This document shows, in pieces, positions 1-5,402 of a stretch of DNA of 5,402 bases. This DNA comes from Clostridia bacterium (GTDB taxonomy: Bacteria > Bacillota_E > SLMV01 > PUMD01): contig SKXF01000047.1 of the NCBI GenBank assembly GCA_007128555.1, forward strand, positions 1 through 5,402, read 5' to 3'. Numbering within the stretch: position 1 is the first letter of the stretch; each line of letters starts with the position of its first letter. Made by a program: the position numbers and the translations under genes. A model generated the notes under the pieces. The model had not been told where the DNA came from. It was given only the letters and a program-made list of their open reading frames with translations, and ran no database searches.

Positions 1-523
1 CCGAAGTCCACCGGGCTACATAGGTAGATCCCGCTGAGATGGCGAGCGCACAGGCGTCAAGAGCCCTCTCGGGATTGCCGTAGGGCGAAGTCTGGGTCGT
101 CGCCCCATGGGCCGTGGTGGGTGCCATCTGCCCCCCGGTCATACCGTAAATTCCGTTGTTGATCATGATCACCGTCATGTCGATATTCCTCCGGCAGGCA
201 TGGATAAAATGATTGCCTCCCATGGCCAGGCAATCCCCGTCCCCCGTGAAAACCACCACCTTGCGATCAAAACCCGTCATCTTCAGGCCCGTAGCCACGG
301 CAATCGCCCGGCCATGCAGGGCGTGGAGGGTGTCTGCATCAACATATACCGGTATCCATCCAGAGCAACCGATCCCGCCGACCAGGGCCAGGTCCTCCAG
401 CACGTCCAGTTCATCAATGGCACGCAGGAAAGCCGACAACACCGTCCCATCCCCGCAGCCGGGACAGAACAGGGTGGGCAGCGCACTTTGTCGAAGGTAC
501 TTCTCCGCCAGGGGCTGCATCAT
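1..523 (-). CDS. korB: 2-oxoacid:ferredoxin oxidoreductase, beta subunit (KorB type), 3' end outside window
   Basis: Thiamine-diphosphate (TPP)-binding subunit of a cytoplasmic enzyme that oxidatively decarboxylates a 2-oxoacid (or runs in reverse) with CoA and ferredoxin. 174 codons are visible, about 60% of the usual 270-290 residues, and the frame is open to the left edge. Visible marks: CPGCGDG at residues 20-26, which with C53 in GGIGCSG supplies iron-sulfur cluster cysteines; HGRAIAVATGLK at 70-81; the TPP/Mg site GDGD at 94-97 with N122-N123 about 25 residues on; and YGMTGGQMAPTT at 126-137, typical of KorB. The start at 523 overlaps the alpha stop as ATGA, and AAGGGG lies just upstream; a second in-frame ATG follows directly. 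The overlap implies translational coupling and equal subunit output. The family is clear. The substrate (2-oxoglutarate rather than a branched-chain oxoacid) is inferred only from resemblance. Confidence 0.93.
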   Translation of the reverse strand, partial: MMQPLAEKYLRQSALPTLFCPGCGDGTVLSAFLRAIDELDVLEDLALVGGIGCSGWIPVYVDADTLHALHGRAIAVATGLKMTGFDRKVVVFTGDGDCLAMGGNHFIHACRRNIDMTVIMINNGIYGMTGGQMAPTTAHGATTQTSPYGNPERALDACALAISAGSTYVARWTS

Positions 524-1668
524 CGCTCATCCCCTTTCCCTTCACTGGCAAGGGTGATGGCCGCCAGGATCTCCTCCGGAGTGTGCATGAGTCCGCCCAG
601 CTTGGGAAGGCTGATGACCTTTGCGCCCCCTGCCGCACCCTGCACATACATCAACACCTTCCCCACATTCATCTCGGGAACAACCAGGGTGTGGGAGCCG
701 CGAGTCGCCTCCTGCAGTCTTTGCGCAGGGAAGGGAAAGAGTGTCCGCAGGCGAAATATTCCCGCCCTGACACCCCGCTTCCGGGCCAGGTCCACCGCCT
801 CCCAGGCCGAGCGCGAGGGAGTCCCATAGCACACCACCACGACCTCGGCATCCTCCAGAAACAGCTCCTGCACATCCGCTATGTCGTCCACATGGTCAGT
901 GATCTTCCGATTCAACCGCCACACAAGATCTGCGCTGGTATCCGGATCGTGTCCAGCCCGGTTCCCCGTCTCATCATGCAGCTGCCCATCCACCAACAGC
1001 CGATAACCCCGGTTGAAAGAAGGCATACCCTGGAGGAGCCCATCGGCACCCGCCAGGTACGGTTGGTATCTGTCCCTGGGGGGTTCTGTCCTCATCTCAG
1101 GTGCCATGTTGGGGTCCATGCGCACCTTCTCGCGCGTGTGTCCCACGATCTCATCCGACAGTACGATCACCGGCACCCGGTAGGTCTCCGCCAGGGTGAA
1201 TGCCCTGGACGTAAGGTCGAAGGCCTCCTGGGCATTGGCCGGTACCAGCGCGATGATCTCGTAGTCCCCGTGACTACCGAACCGAGCCTGCATGACATCA
1301 CCCTGGGACGGAAGCGTGGGCTGTCCCGTGGCCGGGCCGCCTCGCATCACGCTGATGATGACACATGGTGTTTCTGTGACAGCGGCAAAACCGATCCCCT
1401 CCTGCATCAGGCTCATCCCTGGACCCGATGAGGCGGTGCAAACCCTGGCCCCGCCCCAACAGGCTCCGATCACAGCCGAGATGCTGGCCAACTCATCCTC
1501 CATCTGCATGAAGACGCCGCCCCTCCTGGGCAACTCCCGGGCCATCACTTCGGCTATTTCGGAAGCTGGCGTGATGGGATATCCCGCGAAAAAACCGCAT
1601 CCTGCCGCCAGGGCTCCCTCCGCACATGCCTCGTTCCCCTGCATGATCCTGGTCACTGAAGTCATCAT
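520..1668 (-). CDS. korA: 2-oxoacid:ferredoxin oxidoreductase, alpha subunit (KorA/VorB type)
   Basis: 382 residues, full length for the separate alpha subunit. It pairs with the beta subunit encoded directly downstream to form the TPP-dependent active site. The pyrimidine-binding domain spans about residues 10-195: GNEACAEGAL at 11-20, AGYPITPASEI at 28-38 (the family's YPITP motif), a conserved acidic stretch MEDEL at 56-60 whose glutamate would activate TPP, TASSGPGMSLM at 78-88, RGGPATGQPT at 109-118, and GSHGDYE at 131-137. The second domain (about 255-355) includes CYGTPSRSA at 280-288 and PEMNVGKV at 331-338. The start has a strong Shine-Dalgarno site (GAGGTG, 5 bases before ATG); a second ATG follows at once, so either may be used. 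It overlaps beta by four bases. Alpha is often preceded by a small ferredoxin-like delta gene, but none is found here. The choice of korA over vorB is not certain from sequence alone. Confidence 0.93.
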   Translation of the reverse strand: MMTSVTRIMQGNEACAEGALAAGCGFFAGYPITPASEIAEVMARELPRRGGVFMQMEDELASISAVIGACWGGARVCTASSGPGMSLMQEGIGFAAVTETPCVIISVMRGGPATGQPTLPSQGDVMQARFGSHGDYEIIALVPANAQEAFDLTSRAFTLAETYRVPVIVLSDEIVGHTREKVRMDPNMAPEMRTEPPRDRYQPYLAGADGLLQGMPSFNRGYRLLVDGQLHDETGNRAGHDPDTSADLVWRLNRKITDHVDDIADVQELFLEDAEVVVVCYGTPSRSAWEAVDLARKRGVRAGIFRLRTLFPFPAQRLQEATRGSHTLVVPEMNVGKVLMYVQGAAGGAKVISLPKLGGLMHTPEEILAAITLASEGKGDER

Positions 1669-1671
1669 CGG

Positions 1672-1702
1672 CTCACCTCACTGAACCCGGCCTCTTGGCC
1701 GG
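1672..1702 (-). promoter_or_regulatory. Ribosome-binding site of korA with a GC-rich hairpin just upstream
   Basis: On the minus strand a perfect 6-bp stem, CCGGCC-AAGA-GGCCGG (1687-1702), is followed after seven bases by the Shine-Dalgarno sequence GAGGTGAG (1672-1679) and the korA ATG at 1668. No T-run follows the hairpin, so it does not look like an intrinsic terminator. It could protect the 5' side of the message or affect ribosome access. The ribosome-binding site is well supported; any role for the hairpin is inference. Confidence 0.55.
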
Positions 1703-2075
1703 ATGACTTGGCCTCGGGCATACTTTGATCTTGGCCAGAACCCACCCAATCCCTGCAACAAGGGCCGGGGAAGCACTGGGTTGGCCCACAGGATGCTCAT
1801 CTTTATCCAACGCAGAAAGATCGGTCCATGGATTAGGATGGTGAAAGGGATGAGTAGATAATCGTGAGATGCCCGGGATCATGCATTGGCCTGATGTACA
1901 CGCCCTGGGAACGGGGCGAAGGGTCGAACCCATCCAGGGGACGGCCGTCCATGATGGGTGCCCTGGCCCGATGGTGATCATCCGGTTCCTCGCAAGCGAA
2001 ACGTTGATCATGGGAACGGGTGAGGTTCCTGGCCTGCTCCATCGACCCCTGGCACCAGGGAATGTGCAATGGATG
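1703..2075. other. Intergenic region with many short inverted repeats, no supported gene
   Basis: About 370 bases between the 40-residue membrane protein gene and the korA ribosome-binding site. Several frames are open here, on the minus strand 1673-2011 and 1833-2069 and on the plus strand 1869-2093. None has a good ribosome-binding site or a protein sequence I recognise, and the products are proline-, histidine- and arginine-rich as expected of chance reading in GC-rich DNA. The right half (about 1875-2060) is dense in palindromes and repeated words, such as TGGGAACGGG at 1906-1915 and 2011-2020, GGTTCCT at 1984-1990 and 2024-2030, and GATCAT three times. The part at 1801-1870 is richer in A+T and may hold a promoter, but I see no convincing -35/-10 pair. 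If korA is transcribed from upstream, this is its 5' leader. Confidence 0.5.
1921..1959 (-). repeat. Nested inverted repeats with two mutually exclusive hairpins
   Basis: A 7-bp inverted repeat, ACCCATC (1928-1934) and GATGGGT (1953-1959), encloses a perfect 12-base palindrome GGACGGCCGTCC (1939-1950). One arm is shared with a second hairpin, GGGT-CGA-ACCC (1921-1931), so the transcript could form either outer structure but not both. The pairing is visible in the sequence. A switch-like or protein-binding role is inference only, and I do not recognise a known riboswitch class. Confidence 0.4.
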
Positions 2076-2198
2076 TCAGACCACCCGGAGTGACATGGTG
2101 AGGATCGTTAACAGCACCATGGGCAGGGCAGCAACGAGAAGCCCCGCCAGCCAGAATCCGAGGCCAAACTTCCATCCATCTTGGAAACTGAGATCCAT
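2076..2198 (-). CDS. 40-residue single-pass membrane protein, unknown function
   Basis: A very small protein beginning MDLSFQDGWKFGLGFW. It has a short amphipathic N-terminus with aromatic and charged residues (about 1-11), then one hydrophobic helix (about 12-36) holding two Gly-Leu steps and one proline (P26), and ends with a short basic tail, LRVV. The start is set by an excellent Shine-Dalgarno site six bases before the ATG. A longer reading from an ATG at 2327 is open in the same frame, but that 43-residue extension lacks such a site and is not membrane-like, so I prefer the short form. The gene lies alone, 162 bases after the histidine kinase and 407 bases before korA, on the same strand. 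It could be a small membrane regulator or a subunit of a membrane complex. I do not recognise a family, and no function is assigned. Confidence 0.68.
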   Translation of the reverse strand: MDLSFQDGWKFGLGFWLAGLLVAALPMVLLTILTMSLRVV

Positions 2199-2202
2199 TT
2201 CG

Positions 2203-2211
2203 TTCCTCCCC
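2203..2211 (-). promoter_or_regulatory. Strong ribosome-binding site of the 40-residue membrane protein
   Basis: GGGGAGGAA on the minus strand, with the GGAGG core ending six bases before the ATG at 2198. This is the strongest Shine-Dalgarno match in the window. It is the main reason for calling the short gene and for choosing its start over the upstream in-frame ATG. Confidence 0.75.
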
Positions 2212-2240
2212 TTGGACGCAGATGTTACTTCAATATCATC

Positions 2241-2309
2241 TTTGCGCCCACCGGATGAACAGCACTGGGCCTTCCAGAACCCTTCCAGCAATGACCGCCT
2301 CGGCGCAAA
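2241..2309 (-). repeat. Inverted repeat with 8-bp arms upstream of the small membrane gene
   Basis: Arms TTTGCGCC (2241-2248) and GGCGCAAA (2302-2309) are perfectly complementary and separated by 53 bases. The inner part, read on the minus strand, contains the direct repeat CTGGAAGG twice and could fold further. The structure ends about 30 bases before the Shine-Dalgarno site of the 40-residue protein. It might be a leader structure or a protein-binding site, but could also be chance. Confidence 0.35.
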
Positions 2310-2344
2310 TGGAACTACATCTTGCATACGCCATGGTCTTACGG

Positions 2345-2360
2345 GAGCCCCTCGGAGCTC
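2345..2360 (-). terminator. Short hairpin directly after the histidine kinase stop, possible weak terminator
   Basis: On the minus strand GAGCTC-CGAG-GGGCTC forms a 6-bp stem with one G-U pair and a four-base loop, starting on the base after the kinase TGA. No T-run follows (the next bases are CCGTAAG), so it is not a classical intrinsic terminator. It may only stabilise the 3' end or be incidental. Confidence 0.25.
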
Positions 2361-4388
2361 TCATTCCAGTCCATCCTGATCACTCCCGCCGGATCCAAAT
2401 CCCTGCACCCCGGGATAGCTGACAGGCGGCGAATGAGGTGGTAGTCCGACCCATACGATCGTGCCCTGTCCCGGCTGGCTCTCAATCCGAAGCTCTCCGC
2501 CGAGTTCCCTCACAATGGCAGAAGAAATCGACAGGCCCAGTCCCGTGCCGGTCAATTTCGTGGTGAAGAAGGGACGCACCAGGTTCTGCAGGTTTTCGTT
2601 GGAAACCCCAGGGCCATTGTCCCGGAAGCCGACCCACAGGTACCTGTCACCCAGTTCACTGACGATCTCCAGGTACCCCTGGTCCTCCATGGCCTCGAAA
2701 GCATTCTTACATATGTTGATAAACACCTGCTTGAAGCGGTTCGGCTCACCCAGGACCAGCGGCAGTTCTCCTGGCTTGACCCGGTTGTCGACCTGGATGC
2801 CATATAGGTGCGCCTCACCTGCAATCATGAACTGCACCTCCCGGATCACCTCGCCGAGATCGACAGGCACAAGGTCCTTTCGTTCAGCGGGCCTGGCGAA
2901 GTCGAGAAACGTGGTGAGGCTCTCGTTAATGCGGTCCAGTTCGGAGGCGATCATGGCGTGTATGTCCTGGCTCTTCTCTTTTCCGGAGGTCATCTGAAGC
3001 AGCTGTATCCCAGCAAGGGCCGTGGCAAGGGGGTTGCGAATCTCGTGGGCCAGTCCAGCGGCAACTTCTCCGGCCGTGACCAGCTTGTCCCGGTTATACA
3101 TCTGGTGGCGAAGGTTCACCATCTCGGTCACATCCTCAAACAGCAGCAAGGCTCCCACCACCTCATCGCCCCAGCGAACCGGAGATACTGTCCATCGGAA
3201 ATGTAGTTCAAGATCACCCTTGCTCAGGCTGCTCTGTTGCTGCCGGGAAGAGACCCCCTCCTCTGCGACCTGCACCAGGGCCTCTTCAATCGACGGCCCG
3301 ATCCCGACACCCACCAGGGACTGTCCCGGGACCGTGTTAATCCCAAGCAGGTCGAGAGAATCCATGGCTGCCCCGTTTACCAGCATCATTTCTCGCTGCC
3401 TGTTGACCACGATTACCCCATGGTGCATGGCGTTCAGCAGAAGCCCCACCTGCTGCTGCAAAGCTTCATGCAGCGAGGCCATCTCCATGGCAATGGCCAC
3501 CTGGCGGGACAGTGTCAGGAGGGTAGGTTTCATGGGTCCAGACGCGTTGGCCACACCCATGAACACGATATTCCCCTCTCTTTCGACAGAATGAACCTCC
3601 AGCACCAGGCCAACGTCCCTGGCCACCTGGACACATGCAGCGGCAGCCGCATCAGGGGTTGCATGGGCGTCCATCGCGGCCCGCCATCCCGACTCAATAC
3701 CCTCAAGACGATCGGAGTGCTGCCCCCGGACAAAGGACAGCATCTTGCCCTGGCGATCCTGCGTGAAAATGCAGGAACCCTCTGCGTCCAGCAATATAAT
3801 CAGAGAACTCACAACAAGATCCAAGATGGCAGACAGGTCGAAATGCACCGGATTCAGGCTACTCACCATCAGCTTGTCAATTTCCTCGACGGCTGTGAGC
3901 AGCATCATCCGGTCTCCCAGGTCATCAGAACGGTTGATGAAACGAGCGATGGACCCATACAGCGCAGTGAGGGCATCCACCTTCTCGTCGAGTTCAGACC
4001 TGCTGATCGACGGAACACCCGTCCAGGCCCTGCGGTTGAGGCCGTATCTTGTGAGTTGCTGGTCAAACTGCCGTGAGTCTTCATCGAAACCCGCCCATAC
4101 TACCAGGGCCATCCCATCTTCGACAGGCAAAACGGCCACGGGAAGGCACAGGGGATCGATCAGGGTTCGTGTGCCTGCACAGGCCGAACACGAGACAAGA
4201 GAGCGGAAAAAGGCATGGTAGGCATTCACCAGGGCGGCTTGGCTACTGATCTGCGAGTACTGTGAGGGGACGTTGTACTTAGCGGTGAGCTCTCCCTCGG
4301 CACTGATCAGCACCAGCGCAACCTTCATCGTTCGCGCGAGGGATTCGTGGAACTGCTTCCACTTTGGGGTCAGAGCCACCCTGAGCAT
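2361..4388 (-). CDS. Cytoplasmic sensor histidine kinase (Cys-containing N-terminal sensor, GAF-like, PAS, HisKA, HATPase_c)
   Basis: 675 residues, no signal peptide or membrane segment, so a soluble sensor. The N-terminal region (about 1-125) has C67-x2-C70 and C81 followed by a Pro-Val strand and VVWAGF, reminiscent of a degenerate PocR-type ligand-binding domain (tentative). A GAF-like region covers about 165-305 and a PAS-like region about 310-425. The catalytic core is complete: H-box AHEIRNP at 447-453 with phospho-acceptor H448, N-box around N558 to N562, G1 DNGPGV at 590-595, F-box PFFTTK at 606-611, and G2 GTGLGL at 614-619. The core looks like the NtrB/AtoS type. A Pro/Gly-rich tail (651-675) follows. 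The start is supported by GAGAGGGG seven bases before the ATG, four bases after the KaiC-like gene stop, indicating one operon. No partner response regulator is in the window. The kinase role is near certain; the ligand is unknown. Confidence 0.93.
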   Translation of the reverse strand: MLRVALTPKWKQFHESLARTMKVALVLISAEGELTAKYNVPSQYSQISSQAALVNAYHAFFRSLVSCSACAGTRTLIDPLCLPVAVLPVEDGMALVVWAGFDEDSRQFDQQLTRYGLNRRAWTGVPSISRSELDEKVDALTALYGSIARFINRSDDLGDRMMLLTAVEEIDKLMVSSLNPVHFDLSAILDLVVSSLIILLDAEGSCIFTQDRQGKMLSFVRGQHSDRLEGIESGWRAAMDAHATPDAAAAACVQVARDVGLVLEVHSVEREGNIVFMGVANASGPMKPTLLTLSRQVAIAMEMASLHEALQQQVGLLLNAMHHGVIVVNRQREMMLVNGAAMDSLDLLGINTVPGQSLVGVGIGPSIEEALVQVAEEGVSSRQQQSSLSKGDLELHFRWTVSPVRWGDEVVGALLLFEDVTEMVNLRHQMYNRDKLVTAGEVAAGLAHEIRNPLATALAGIQLLQMTSGKEKSQDIHAMIASELDRINESLTTFLDFARPAERKDLVPVDLGEVIREVQFMIAGEAHLYGIQVDNRVKPGELPLVLGEPNRFKQVFINICKNAFEAMEDQGYLEIVSELGDRYLWVGFRDNGPGVSNENLQNLVRPFFTTKLTGTGLGLSISSAIVRELGGELRIESQPGQGTIVWVGLPPHSPPVSYPGVQGFGSGGSDQDGLE

Positions 4389-4392
4389 AGCA

Positions 4393-5402
4393 CTACCCCT
4401 CTCCCAGACGGCAGGGGCCGCCGCCGAACCGGTGGGCGACGGGTTCGCTCAGCACGGTGGGGCCTTGATCGGTAACGGTCAGCTCCCGCATGGCCGTTTC
4501 GTGCCCACTTCCCCGCATCTTCAACACGTTGATCACCCTGCGAACGTCGTAGTCCACCTGGACGTGTCCCAACCGGAGAATGTTGTCGGCTATGAAGGAA
4601 GTGTGGTGAGTGGTTACGGGCCCAACATCCAGTTGAATCTCCTCCACCATCACCAGGCTGATTCCTGAACTCTTAAACCAATCTGCCAGGCTCCAGAGAT
4701 AATCGGTGTACTTGAACTTGTCGACCATACCGACCTCGAAAGAGGAGATGCTGTCGATCGTGGCCCGCTTGACGCGCAACCTCAACACGGCCGCCTGGAT
4801 ATTGTGAACGAGCCTATCCACGTTCAGCTCCATGGGAGAGACATGCATGATCTCGAGCAAGCCCCGCTCGGTGAGACTCTGTAAGTTCCAGCCAAAGGAT
4901 TGGCTGGCTCCGATGATCTGGCTCGGGCTCTGGTCAAAGGAAACGAGGAGTCCCGCTTCGCCTTCCCTCGCTCCCTGAACCAGCCACGCCAGGCTCAGTA
5001 AGCTCTTGCCCGTCCCGGTACTGCCGACTATCAGGGTGGAACTCCCTGACGGGACCCCACCGTGCATCATCCGGTCCAGTTCATCAATCCCCGTGGCCTG
5101 GCGCCTGCCGTAAACTCCATACTCCTGCTGGGCCACCACCGGGTTCAGCCGGGGGTAAACTCTAATCCCGTCGTCGGTTATATCGTAACTGTGTTCGCCA
5201 GGGGAAAACCTCGTCCCGCGCATCTTGAGGACCCGCAAGTACCGCCTCTGGTGCTTGCGCTCCTCCATACCGTATAGATAGATGATCCCGTCCGCCATGG
5301 CAGCCTCGGGGCCCCCCTGGAAACTCTCCTCGGCATACTCTCCCACCAGGAGCACCGTACAACCCCAGAGGGGCAAGTTCAGAGTCAGATCAGAAATGAA
5401 GC
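4393..5402 (-). CDS. Tandem KaiC-domain ATPase (KaiC-like, RAD55/RecA superfamily), 5' end outside window
   Basis: 335 codons are visible and the frame is open to the right edge. The apparent TTG start at 5376 is not a real start, since the eight codons before it are open and fit the family. Residues count from the first whole codon (5400). Residues 1-85 are the end of a first KaiC domain, with ADGII at 36-40, KMRG at 59-62 and a closing YPRL. The second domain runs from about 102 to 320: Walker A GSTGTGKS at 126-133, Walker B strand ending ATIDS with D216, AD-N-I-L near 271-275, and KMRGS at 294-298. The paired catalytic acids that follow the second strand in KaiC (Glu-Glu) are here D156-Q157. 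At the site matching the cyanobacterial KaiC phospho-pair, a serine (268) is followed by phenylalanine. The C-terminus is short and lacks a long KaiC tail. Likely an ATP-driven signalling oligomer acting with the adjacent kinase; no kaiA or kaiB is visible. Confidence 0.9.
   Translation of the reverse strand, partial: FISDLTLNLPLWGCTVLLVGEYAEESFQGGPEAAMADGIIYLYGMEERKHQRRYLRVLKMRGTRFSPGEHSYDITDDGIRVYPRLNPVVAQQEYGVYGRRQATGIDELDRMMHGGVPSGSSTLIVGSTGTGKSLLSLAWLVQGAREGEAGLLVSFDQSPSQIIGASQSFGWNLQSLTERGLLEIMHVSPMELNVDRLVHNIQAAVLRLRVKRATIDSISSFEVGMVDKFKYTDYLWSLADWFKSSGISLVMVEEIQLDVGPVTTHHTSFIADNILRLGHVQVDYDVRRVINVLKMRGSGHETAMRELTVTDQGPTVLSEPVAHRFGGGPCRLGEG

Noticed and set aside
583..1431. 282-codon plus-strand frame opposite korA, plus other frames at 107-829 and 1292-1684
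   Set aside because: Antisense to the well-supported alpha and beta subunit genes, with no ribosome-binding site or recognisable protein motif.
1678..1800. 40-codon frame on the minus strand whose TGA overlaps the korA Shine-Dalgarno site, a possible leader peptide
   Set aside because: Only a weak GGA stands before its ATG and the product has no run of regulatory codons or any familiar motif. The overlap with the korA site is suggestive but could be chance.
1831..1868. Plus-strand promoter-like sequence, TTAGGA and GATAAT about 18 bases apart
   Set aside because: The -35 match is poor and no plus-strand gene follows within reach, so a chance match is more likely.
1921..1931. GGGTCGAACCC resembling a tRNA T-arm
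   Set aside because: No acceptor stem, D-arm or anticodon arm could be fitted around it on either strand.
1673..2011. Open frame of 112 codons on the minus strand filling most of the gap before korA
   Set aside because: No Shine-Dalgarno site at a usable distance from its ATG, a composition rich in Pro, His and Arg, and no recognisable domain. It also competes with palindromic DNA in the same place.
3237..4076. 279-codon plus-strand frame opposite the histidine kinase
   Set aside because: It is antisense to a clear multi-domain kinase, and its product is rich in His, Arg and Pro with no domain. This is a typical shadow in GC-rich coding DNA.
1..5402. CRISPR arrays, insertion sequences, attachment sites or phage genes
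   Set aside because: No regularly spaced repeats, transposase motifs, terminal inverted repeats or integrase-like sequences were seen on either strand.

Overview
All recognisable genes in this window lie on the minus strand, so transcription runs from the right edge to the left. The sequence is GC-rich and most genes have good Shine-Dalgarno sites. A ferredoxin-dependent 2-oxoacid oxidoreductase, a soluble multi-domain histidine kinase and a KaiC-like ATPase together suggest an anaerobic prokaryote, most likely a bacterium of the Clostridia/Bacillota type. That placement is inferred from gene content and has low certainty, because KaiC-like proteins and 2-oxoacid:ferredoxin oxidoreductases are also common in archaea.

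Right part (2361-5402): a two-gene signalling unit. The first gene encodes a tandem-domain KaiC/RAD55-type ATPase whose first domain runs off the right edge. Only the end of domain 1 and all of domain 2 are visible. Four bases after its stop begins a 675-residue cytoplasmic histidine kinase, with a cysteine-containing N-terminal sensor region (possibly PocR-like), a GAF-like region, a PAS-like region, and a complete HisKA plus HATPase_c core. No response regulator is in view. The tight spacing suggests that the ATPase and the kinase work together.

Middle (1669-2360): a mostly non-coding stretch holding one very small gene. It encodes a 40-residue single-pass membrane protein (2076-2198) with a strong ribosome-binding site. 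A long-range inverted repeat lies upstream of that gene. About 400 bases between it and the oxidoreductase genes carry several overlapping palindromes and repeated short words, but no gene I can support. This stretch would form the 5' leader of the oxidoreductase genes if they are transcribed from upstream.

Left part (1-1668): the alpha subunit (KorA/VorB type) and the 5' part of the beta subunit (KorB type) of a 2-oxoacid:ferredoxin oxidoreductase, joined by an ATGA stop/start overlap. The beta gene continues past the left edge, where a gamma subunit may follow. The small ferredoxin-like delta subunit that often precedes alpha is not present here.

The most interesting points are the KaiC-histidine kinase pairing with a changed catalytic acidic pair in the KaiC domain, the cysteine cluster in the kinase sensor region, the tiny membrane protein, and the structured leader in front of the oxidoreductase genes.
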